64,000 nucleotides of DNA from Branchiostoma floridae. Lineage: Eukaryota; Chordata; Leptocardii; Amphioxiformes; Branchiostomatidae. Shown here piece by piece: positions 38,701-45,965 of this stretch. Under the pieces are notes generated by a model, which was not told where the DNA came from, did no database searches, and saw only the letters and a program-made list of their open reading frames with translations. The DNA lies in NCBI RefSeq assembly GCF_000003815.2, contig NC_049992.1, positions 10,404,755 to 10,468,754 of the forward strand, read 5' to 3'. Position 1 is the stretch's first letter; the number at the start of each line of letters is the position of its first letter. The position numbers and the translations under genes are program-made.

Positions 38701-39829
38701 CTTCATGCAAGGCCGGCTCGGGGCTAAGGAAATGCTATTTACTTACACGTAGAGGTAGCGTCTCGTCAATGAAATTTTGCCTACTTCGACAAACGTATGT
38801 ACACTTTTTCACTTGAGATGTTCCTGTTTGGAAGCCAGTCTCTAGTGGCCACTAAAGACAGGATACCTATATAATCAATTATGATATAAGCAACTGACGG
38901 AATGATGCGACTGGTTGTTTCGCGAATTCGACAAACCACGATATGTTATAATCACAACTGAGTATCTCTAGCTCGATGGATACAGATCATGACTTTATGG
39001 TACATATACGTATACACAAAGACTTTGTGGATAGAATTCGCGCTTGTTTTGACTTCGACCCGTTGCCTCGTGTTTGCGACGATAACGGACCTTGTTTGCA
39101 GCCAAGTCACAGGTTCAGCATCTCGAGAAGTCAGTATTGTAGAGGTACATGTAGGATGAAGACTATTTAGCATGTGCTTGTATTTTTCAAGTACAAAACT
39201 AAAGCTGTGGGTTGTTGATAAGCCTTTTGCCTTTTCAGTTTGTTTAAACGTTTCTCTGTTCATGAGAAGCTCCAATCGGCCTGCATACCGCTTTTCATTC
39301 ACATTCGAATACCTGGTTTGACGTTTGTTTTCCGTGTTTGGAATCTAGGCATCCGCTTGATGGTCGATGTTGATTTTCTTACCAGCATTTTCGCGTTATA
39401 TTTGATACATATTGTACTCAGTATTAAATGAATTAACATTGTGTAGATCCAGTACCAAGGCACTTAAAAGACCAAGGCCAGAAAAGCCATCGACCAACTG
39501 GTAGGGACCTCGTAGCCAAAAGCACTGCATTTTGAGTCTCATTCTTCATAGTTAAACACTAAGCAAGACGTTATACGGGGATGCCATACTGGGAAATGAG
39601 GAGGCATTTGATGCCATGTAGTAACAGCACGTTATAGAGCAGATGTTCTTTAACATATTTCGCTTGCAACAATATCACATATGTGTCATATCTCCAACAG
39701 CCACGCTCTAACACATTGTCACTGTGGCATCCATAGTTATGCATGTGGTACTTACCTGTGCAAGCATCCGACCAGTAGAGCAAAAATCATCAGAACAACC
39801 CGCCGGTCAGCTGTGCGCAGCGTCCCCAT
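11770..39829 (-). CDS. Glycine receptor alpha-like subunit (Cys-loop chloride channel), nine exons
   Basis: Exons in gene order: 39829-39756, 29124-29039, 28706-28639, 22586-22366, 21267-21185, 19977-19840, 14493-14277, 12899-12797, 12438-11770. All are GT-AG, phases agree, and they sum to 552 codons plus stop. The protein has a signal peptide ([21 protein letters not shown]), then the extracellular ligand-binding domain with the 13-residue Cys-loop (C157 to C171). A second cysteine pair, C217 and C228 ([13 protein letters not shown]), is the mark of glycine rather than GABA-A receptors. The loop-C residues matching human alpha1 Y202, T204 and F207 are kept (Y221, T223, F226), as is the R65 equivalent (R85). 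M1 spans about 241-263 and M2 about 270-290 with the PAR entry motif of anion channels; M3 is about 303-325. A long basic/acidic M3-M4 loop of about 195 residues precedes M4 at the C-terminus. The M2-M3 linker is one residue longer than in vertebrate alpha subunits. Whether glycine is the natural ligand is inferred. Confidence 0.9.
13622..13832. mobile_element. Intact MITE with TACTGTAAATGCA ends, in the glycine receptor M3 intron
   Basis: The ends are TACTGTAAATGCA and TGCATTTACAGTA, with an interior rich in ttcgcggtag and gttcgcggtgg motifs. Other copies lie at 3112-4279 (split) and 4541-4741 (inverted), so the family is active enough to leave several copies in one window. No coding capacity. 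Confidence 0.85.
13859..14340 (-). repeat. Seven-copy tandem array of the M2 exon end plus its 5' splice site
   Basis: Units start at 13859, 13926, 13993, 14060, 14140, 14207 and 14274, mostly 67 bases apart (one interval is 80). The copy at 14274 overlaps the genuine end of the glycine receptor M2 exon (exon end 14277). Each copy repeats the coding sequence [15 protein letters not shown] and the donor CCCAG|GTCAGT. Because 67 is not a multiple of three, use of any downstream donor reached by plain read-through would shift the frame. The 80-base interval carries the longer exon match catcaccaccgtcctgac, pointing to more than one duplication event. Copies are nearly identical, so the array is young or homogenised. 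Confidence 0.95.
14541..14780 (+). mobile_element. tRNA-like SINE in a glycine receptor intron
   Basis: It begins with a tRNA-type A box (TGGCGCAACGGCTAGAGCG), followed about 40 bases later by a weak B-box-like ggtcctgagatcg, then a non-tRNA body. Such a head plus unrelated tail is the layout of tRNA-derived SINEs. It does not fold into a usable tRNA by inspection. The 3' boundary is approximate. Confidence 0.6.
16381..16927. mobile_element. Mariner-type non-autonomous element, about 547 bp
   Basis: It is flanked by TA on both sides and has inverted terminal repeats of about 60 bases (starting tgaggggtgatcaataagtc on the left; the right end, inverted, starts cgagaggtgatcagtaagtc). TA target and long GAGGGGTGATCA-type ends fit the mariner family. 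Internal ORFs of about 100 codons show no clear transposase motif. Confidence 0.8.
19012..19589 (-). mobile_element. Mariner transposon, internally deleted, 578 bp
   Basis: It is flanked by TA duplications at 19010-19011 and 19590-19591. Terminal repeats of about 36 bases differ at two sites (cgaggggcgtgcaat(t/a)agta). It carries the two ends of a transposase gene with the middle lost, so it can only move with a transposase from elsewhere. Confidence 0.9.
19085..19406 (-). pseudogene. Mariner transposase remnant (N-terminal and C-terminal parts fused by deletion)
   Basis: The first part reads [17 protein letters not shown]... through the helix-turn-helix region to [15 protein letters not shown], the usual start of mariner transposases that use short N-terminal DNA-binding motifs. 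The catalytic DDD middle is missing. The true C-terminal end, [19 protein letters not shown]..., is present in a different frame, ending in a stop at 19085-19087, so the deletion also shifted the frame. No active enzyme can be made. Confidence 0.85.
19989..20300. repeat. Three diverged tandem copies, period about 116-125 bp
   Basis: Copies begin near 19989, 20105 and 20230 with aggaacagagacat or aggaatagagc, and share gacgggggttca and gtgtcagggtcagcaagc. The first copy starts 12 bases upstream of glycine receptor exon 6 (in gene direction), so the unit includes intron sequence next to the 3' splice site. Confidence 0.8.
20396..20860 (-). mobile_element. LINE 3' fragment (non-LTR retrotransposon)
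   Basis: On the minus strand, about 20800 to 20560 reads [20 protein letters not shown] followed by LYNDMRNSF, the cysteine/histidine motif and tail that end the reverse transcriptase ORF of CR1/L2-like LINEs. It is followed by an A-rich 3' end with AATAAAGATCATTC. It is 5'-truncated with stops upstream. It shares its tail with the fragment near 61.4 kb. Confidence 0.75.
23160..27235. other. Glycine receptor intron 3 interior, no gene recognised
   Basis: Apart from the tandem duplication at 23953-24148 nothing recognisable was seen. ORFs are all under about 90 codons and lack domains or paired splice sites. Confidence 0.4.
23953..24148. repeat. Tandem duplication, period about 98 bp
   Basis: Two adjacent copies starting gtacc(a/g)c(g/a)tgtccc share aataaaccagacaatcttat and attgacggatttcaatgc. 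They lie in a glycine receptor intron and have no coding sense. Confidence 0.85.
27236..27310. repeat. GT-rich simple sequence
   Basis: Imperfect runs of gtgtgtg, gtgcgtg and cgcgtgtg alternate purine and pyrimidine for about 75 bases. Confidence 0.8.
29125..33917. other. Glycine receptor intron 1, right-hand part, no gene recognised
   Basis: A short tandem repeat near 30628-30710 has three to four copies of a unit like tttttgagccattgatag. A poly-C run is at about 29859. A weak tRNA B-box match (ggtacgaatcc) lies near 32318. The 117-codon ORF at 32854-33207 has no recognisable domain. Confidence 0.4.
33918..34089. mobile_element. Foldback MITE, TAATCTCCAA family, copy 1
   Basis: It is flanked by the 8-bp direct repeat CATGAACA (33910-33917 and 34090-34097). 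Its arms are inverted copies: left ctgaggaaggagtttagaa..., right ...ggctaaacttcttcctcag, around a loop of about 13 bases. It shares ends and the ggtggcataa(a/g)atagtatca block with the copy at 45071-45256. Confidence 0.85.
35221..35345. repeat. Tandem duplication, period about 70 bp
   Basis: Two copies start at 35221 and 35291 with accatct(c)cctaatgaaaa or accatctacctatgaaaa and both contain tgcaact followed by ggaccatt. Confidence 0.7.
35687..35838. repeat. Dispersed repeat, copy 1
   Basis: About 150 bases matching 42466-42618 in the same orientation with scattered differences; shared blocks include gagcgtagtaaagaattgcg and gactaacccctcac. The family is not recognised. A neighbouring stretch near 35650-35690 is itself partly repeated near 35875-35925. 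Confidence 0.8.
35940..36060 (-). mobile_element. Possible Penelope-like retroelement tail
   Basis: On the minus strand, CTCTGAGGAAGGTGTC is followed by GAAACGTCGAAACGTG and then TTACTAAGCTAAGTAAGC. This GAGGAAGG...GAAACGT arrangement is common at the ends of Penelope-like elements. No ORF supports it here. Confidence 0.35.
36197..36801. mobile_element. GGCTTAGGTCC-type foldback element containing a LINE insertion
   Basis: The left end starts GGCTTAGGTCCTAATTCCC and the right end, inverted, reads GGCTTAGGTCCCATTTC. The interior ttcggaaacgaaaaat also appears in the related element at 48559-48899. A truncated LINE occupies roughly 36236-36625. Confidence 0.75.
36236..36625 (+). mobile_element. 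Truncated LINE inside the foldback element
   Basis: An ORF of 92 codons at 36255-36533 reads like the extreme C-terminus of CR1/Jockey-type reverse transcriptase ORFs: [20 protein letters not shown], then [20 protein letters not shown] and FKERL. It is followed by a (gataca)n 3' tail. A matching gatacagatacag sits at the left edge, probably from the target or tail. It is 5'-truncated and inactive. Confidence 0.75.
37884..38215 (-). mobile_element. Probable LINE 3' end
   Basis: The minus strand ends in ATGTACAATAAAGGTCATTC followed by AGTCATT, the short-repeat tail used by CR1-like LINEs. Upstream sequence shows no intact reverse transcriptase ORF. Confidence 0.5.
38226..38660 (-). mobile_element. 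LINE C-terminal fragment
   Basis: The minus-strand ORF at 38386-38625 contains [20 protein letters not shown] then LREFFT and [19 protein letters not shown], the layout of a non-LTR retrotransposon ORF2 C-terminus. A stop ends it at 38386. It is 5'-truncated and lies next to the fragment at 37884-38215. Confidence 0.65.
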
Positions 39830-40829
39830 GTCTGCTCAAGTTGGGACGGCTGTTGAAGAGCTCACATGCCAAGTCCGCCGAAGCTACGGCAAAATTGTGA
39901 CCTCCTACCGGGGTACCTATGCCGTTAGTCTGCTGATCTCCAGGCCACGTACTGAAGTCAGGATGGACTAGAGGACACTCCGGAACAAAACCGCTGACTG
40001 AGTGTGATAAAGTTGAGAACCGGCTCCCACCGTCGCCGAAACTGTACCAGAGCCGGCAGCAACCGATAACGTACATGTAGCAGTCATGGCATGCTGGATG
40101 ATTCACGTCACATCGAACCGGGCTGCCATTGGTCACTGCATTCAAACGTTTCCCTTCGGGTTAACGGCACAGGTTCCAAACGCACTCGAGGCATGATGGG
40201 ACCGTAAATTTGGACAGAGAGCTATAAAAGTCCACAGGAAGGTTGTGGAAAACGACTGTTATGAAAACGGGCCCATGAAAAGACTAGACAGCTCATATCT
40301 GTCACTGTATATCGCCTACCGAACAGCGCATAGCTACAGTTAATGTCGCAGTCTGCCGCGCATTAGGGACAAGAGGCCATTGGTGGGAGGGTAGTCTGGG
40401 CCCCCACGCCACTCCGTCTGTAATTATCAGTGTCACTGTGCACAAGCTAACTTGTCAAATTTGTATTATGCTGTTTATCAAATTGGCCTTCTTCATATCA
40501 CCATCACGAAATCGTTTGATGCACAAGTACGATAAAGAATAGAAGTACAGGACAATTTATCTTTACTTGATCCTAACGTTACAAAATCAACGCCGACGTC
40601 ATTAAGCTACAATACTTCGGACTCATATCTGATGTTATACATCGGAATTTCTGTTCGTATACTAACCCTGGAGTCCCCCTGGGCTAGGCATGATTTCGGA
40701 TCCAAATGTTACGGGTAACTTCAATCTTAACTCAGGGGTCGATGTCCTATGAGTTTATACAGTCACTCATCAAACCAGCACAGCGTCCGTTATGCAAACA
40801 TCACGTATAACACTGGCAGCGCATGACCC

Positions 40830-40925
40830 AGCTATACACAGCCCCATTACTGTGTGTCGAATTGTTTGTCTGTACATGGGGATGATTGGCACATTCCACG
40901 CACAGTAATGGGGCTGTGTATAGCT
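40830..40925. other. Long perfect hairpin
   Basis: Arms 40830-40854 and 40901-40925 are exact inverted copies over 25 bases (outer end agctatacacag / ctgtgtatagct). The pairing continues about 10 bases inward with two mismatches, leaving a loop of about 24 bases. A transcript of either strand would fold into a stem of the size of a microRNA precursor, though the lack of mismatches also fits a tiny palindromic transposon. Confidence 0.85.
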
Positions 40926-41004
40926 GTTCTCCTGCCAATTGTCCTCCGTTATTGTAGCAACATTTCCCATATGGTGTGGTGCCACTTTGACATGACAGCG
41001 GATA

Positions 41005-41496
41005 TTACAGGCTAACTGCTGTGGAACCCATCATGAGTAACGATGGTGGCATCTTATCTGTACCGTTAGTGCCTTTTAAAGATATACAGCCAAATTTGTA
41101 AACGACATTGCTTCCAATGTAAAGTTTCTTGTGTGAACATGTATTATGTATGATTGGGAAGGTAGGATTACTACGGTCTCGAGCCATGGCAATCTGTAGC
41201 TCTGACCTGATGGCGTTGGCGTCTGCGACACCACCTTCAAACACTCGACATGTGGAACAGTTGAGAAGTTGATCCAGTGGGGTCCTGTTAGACCTGACCA
41301 TACGTTATGTGGGGCGATGGATCGATAACCTGTCTGCCATGGTCAGCAACACGGACATAAGGATGAAAATCTTCCAATGGGGAATGGCGCGGCAATTCTC
41401 GAGGGTGATTTCCCAACTCCACGAAGCTTCTTCAAAGTACAGGTCGAACCACCACGAATACGTTATTGCGAAGTAACTGCCAGTACCGCTGAACAC
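41005..41496 (-). pseudogene. Unrecognised ORF with one in-frame stop
   Basis: Minus-strand bases 41496-41005 form a single reading frame of about 163 codons broken once by TAA at codon 64. The first part has a hydrophobic run (WKIFILMSVLLTM); the second has several cysteines and NRT/NCS/NGT sites. No family was recognised. It may be a decayed gene or chance. Confidence 0.25.
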
Positions 41497-42465
41497 AAAT
41501 GTTCACAACGACTCCCCACAGTGCACCGATGATACAATAGTTTAAAGAACAAAGCACATGCCTAATTGTTGTGGATGTACAAAATGTGGACAAACTCAAG
41601 ATCACGACAGCTGCAATGAAATACTATTTCCCCAGATGCCGCTAGGCCACAGAAGCGCTTCATCAAAATCCCAAACACAAAAAAAACTCTGCTCTTCTGT
41701 TCAAGCCTATTCCGTGATATAACATGACGGCTGACTGTTGATATATCAATATGCGTAGAAATGAAACATGTCCTGGTGCTATAGTTGTAGTACAGGTGAC
41801 TGACCTTAAGAGTAACATTCTCGGGCGCAGGTGACATTACACCGAACGACTTGCCACACCTGCTCCCTGTAACGCTAGTTCACCTTTATCCGCGGGGCAA
41901 CCTTTATCCGTTGTCTTTAAAGACAGCACATTTAGAAGTATTAAATCTGCGGACTGTGGTTTCAAATTTGCAATATTTTCAAAACGTTCCAATTTGAAAT
42001 CACCGTCCGCCGACTTCATATCCCTATATACGCTTTATTCTACAAACAACGGATATAGGTTACCCTCGGATATAGGTGAACCAGCATGATATCAACCTCC
42101 AAACGCTGTTGAAAACAATGTCATAAATTCTAAGACGCCCAGTTCATATGCAATCATGCTCTCTAGTTGAGTGCGATTGAAAGTCGAAATATTCACGGGT
42201 TTTTTGGTTTACACTTTTATACAAGGTAGTTTTACAAAGACACCGGTTTATACATGGGATGGACAAGCGTGCATGTGCAGGGTATAATTGTGATGTTCTT
42301 CAAAATTACTGTTTTTTCCATCTATATTCTTACGGATCTGTGCTTTTATTTGCCCTATCTTCAGTGTCAATAGAAGTTTTACCTTTCAGGGTTCGCCTTA
42401 TTCGTAAGATATTCTGTCCGTCAACCGCAGATAGATATCGATCAGTGGAAACCGATGTGGAGGGA

Positions 42466-42618
42466 AACTACTAAAATTAACTCTTTTAAAATCGTCGTTC
42501 TGAGGCCCCCTGCCTAATTCTCGCCGCGTTTTCCACACTTATCTGGGCCATTTATCAGCGAGCGTAGTAAAGAATTGCGAATCGTTACCAGAGCTGACTA
42601 ACCCCTCACCTTTCACAA
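42466..42618. repeat. Dispersed repeat, copy 2
   Basis: Partner of 35687-35838, same orientation, with differences scattered over about 150 bases. Confidence 0.8.
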
Positions 42619-45070
42619 CTCTCCTGGGCCCGACAAACAGCCACCGTTTCCACTTTTGTCTGACCTTCTGACACACCGGCACCCCGAACCGACTTCATCA
42701 CCTTCAAGGGTTGTTGATGGTTATCTGAGACGATAGAAATGGTATGGTGGGCACAATTTAGCCTCCATTCAGGAACTCATCAGATTGATCTCAAGGGAGT
42801 GCAACTGGGGTGTAACATGGATTTTTTCCAACTTTTTCACCCCACATCACAAGACACCACTTTTCATTAAGGTTACACATGGGAGGTTAGGATTAGTGAT
42901 AATGTAGTCAGATATTTCTGCGTCACACCTGAAAGGTAAAATCCTAAGGAACGGTAGAGGCAAAGATCTTGTGGTTTGATAAATGTTGTTATGGATGTTT
43001 CTCAGCCAGCAAACCTATGATCTATGAACTATTACTGAAAGGAATTAGAGTGGGTAGTCTTTTGTCAGTCGAGACACTAGGCACCGGCCGTGAAGTTATT
43101 GCTCTTTGACTGGTAACGTTATATGTTTGGCAAAGTGGTATCATATAGATCTCCGTGTTATGGCAAACTCTTCACTCTTACTAAAAGTCACTCTGGTGGA
43201 CCAGCCTTTTCATCGGATGACCGAACAAGTGTTAGTGCCCGAACGCTGTCTTGTTGGTTATGTCAGACATCTTCGCACTGCATTACCATCTTTTATTACT
43301 TGATAATCACATTTGAGGTTCTGATTACTCACTTTGCTCTGACTGCATATCGGATAATGATTTGTTGCTCTTGACAGCCTCAGATCTCGGTATTAAAGCA
43401 GAGAGATCTTTGTAGCTATCAGAAGCTAGTACGTAGTTTAAACATGCAACCGAGGGTTCTTTCTTTATCTCTTTATCTATTATTAGCATCCACCAGTAGC
43501 ATGCATATGCATCGTAGTTACTATTTTCCCTGGTGTTCTATTCTATATACAGCCATAAATAATGATTACAGATGTACACATAGTCTATTTCAATCAACAT
43601 TAATTGAAATGACAACTAATTGAGTCTACATAACTACTTAGCAAACGTAGAATTGAGAACTAAGATAAAACGTCACAGAGACGTCAAAAGTCTGATTTAG
43701 AAACCATTCATGTCTACAGCTTATTTTTTCACACCAACAGTTGTCTATATTATATCTCTTATACTGATGTATATTTGTTCATTTCATAGAGGCTACTTCA
43801 GAAATTCGAAATAAGGCGCCGTTAAGAAAAAAAGCACTTTTGTAAGATGGAATCAATGCTCGCTTCATAGGCCAAGAAATTGCCATTGTCATTGAAGAAG
43901 ATCAATTTAGGATAAAAATCCGAAATAAAGGGACACTTCACCAGAAGAGGAAAAAGGACGAATCTCTACATCATCCCACTGCGGCTTGGGCGTAAATCTT
44001 TGCCAAGTGCTCAACTTTCCCACACAGAGGTGACAAAACCCGGTTTAAGCTCTGTAGCGCACACAGCACACGTTAGGATTACCGCAGTAAGTCTGACACT
44101 CAGTGGTAAGTGTTTGCTTATCTCCCTCGCCACCTTGGAGTCAAGTCATTCCTGACAACCCTCACGGTGGATTAGCGGATGATGAACTCAACTCGACCCA
44201 TGTAATGTGGGCTCTCAACATTTCTTTGTTGACCATGGTAAGTATGTTAGGTTTATATATGATTATATGTTCCTCATGCAATTCCGTCATCTATATTCTT
44301 TCAGCGGCGCCCACCTCTGATTCGTATATATATATTTCTCCTGAGACATTTCTGAAATTGATGAATCATACACGGTCAAGTGCATCATAACTTCCAGCAG
44401 CTCCAGTGAAGGCCACACAAGTGTCGGCCGCGAAACCAACAGGTCCAGGAAAAGGGAATGCCTCTACGTCATCTAGCGATCTTATCGTGAACTGTAGCTT
44501 CAAACTCCAATCAGAATGGAAAGCCTGTTAACAACAGAATATCTTTTGACTGGTATGTATAGAAGAATAGATTAGTTTAATAACAATAGGGCCTAGTGAC
44601 TAAATTGTATGAATAACATCCTCTGGGGACCCCAAAACTAATGCGCATGGGCGTAAATAATATAGCAAAAAATGCTACTACTTAAAACAACAGGACTAAA
44701 CATACACTCCATGCTTTTACAGACTTGGTTTACCTTTAATATGTTCACCTTCAGTAAGACCGTAAGAGACAACCATCGCCATTTCAGTAATGTTTTATTG
44801 CCACTCTTGTTTAAGGATGGAAACTAGGGCTCTGTGGCCCTTATACCCAGAGTAGACCCTTTGGCAAGTATAAACTTTTGATTGACTAGGGATGGTATTG
44901 GGTGACGTGTTGCCACAACAGCTTTTCTTAGACCACGCGAAAATCAATGCGCGCGCGGATGTCATCCACAAAATTAAGACAGTGTTGACTAAATTCTGTC
45001 TGAATGAGATCGCAGTTTCAGATCGGCCCTCAAAGTCTCACCTACTAATTGCCATAATTGTTGTTTGACC

Positions 45071-45256
45071 CTAATCTCCAAGCAGATTCCCAGTGGCATA
45101 AGATAGTATCAAGGAGGTTATATCAAAGCTAGCCGGCCAGAGGAGGTCAGCTGCCTCCCGGTGCCTGTCTGACCCCCTTTGGCCGGCTATACTCCTTGGC
45201 CAGCTTTGATACTATCAGATAATCTTATGGCACTATAGGATCTGCTTGGAGATTAG
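45071..45256. mobile_element. Foldback MITE, TAATCTCCAA family, copy 2
   Basis: The ends are CTAATCTCCAAGCAGAT and ATCTGCTTGGAGATTAG, flanked by the direct repeat TTTGACC. The arms pair across agctagccggcc / ggccggcta and tgatactatca segments. Same family as 33918-34089. Confidence 0.85.
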
Positions 45257-45965
45257 TTTGACCTGTCCATTTCCTGTGAACCCGTCGTGACGTCACGGGT
45301 TCGGTATGTCCCAAAACATCTCCCCGCGCCTGCGGAGTGCGGCGTGTTTGTGCGGGGCACGTCACAGGTGAGTCGGCACGAACAATACCCGGCTTACCTG
45401 CCGCAGGGGATGGCACTGCCAGCCGCTCGGGAACATACCATCAGAGCACCTTACGGGGGTGGTACAGGATCGATATAACATACAGCAGTCTGTCGTTGAT
45501 GACCAATTGGTTTAAACTATAAAAATGTTATAACAAGTACTTTACTTCACTACACGCACGTTGTTCTGGTAGTAATCCTGTCAGCGGCGTTGTTTTTCTT
45601 GCTGGCTTGTTGAAAGTTTCTACCTACGTGACAGAGTGGACACGCCCTTTCTGTAAAACCTGTCCTACCAGTTCCTAACCGACAACAAATTTAACCGTCT
45701 AGGACAAGAAGTGACGGTTTGGGACAAAGCTAACGCCTTTATTCTCAGTCATCGTAACCTTTTCGAATGTTTTCTAGTGAATTTCTGTACTTGTAAAGGT
45801 TTCCACACCTGGCTACTCAGGTTACGCGGTTCTTGGATTTTTTTCCAGTCCGCCATCTTAGTTTTCGGACAGTGCACTGCAGACAAAGACAGCAGACGGA
45901 AGCCTGTAGACCATCGTCTCAGCAGCTTTATTCTAAGGACTGAATACAGAGACTAACCCTTCATC

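Larger units (their letters stand above)
39830..45070. other. Upstream flank of the glycine receptor gene, no gene recognised
   Basis: No promoter motif could be assigned to the minus-strand glycine receptor start at 39829. Its 5' untranslated exons may lie here. Clear structures are the hairpin at 40830-40925, the interrupted ORF at 41005-41496 and the dispersed repeat at 42466-42618. The 95-codon plus-strand ORF at 44103-44390 has no domain. Confidence 0.4.

Noticed and set aside
40223-40230. TATA box TATAAAAG on the plus strand
   Set aside because: No plus-strand gene follows, and it faces away from the glycine receptor start.
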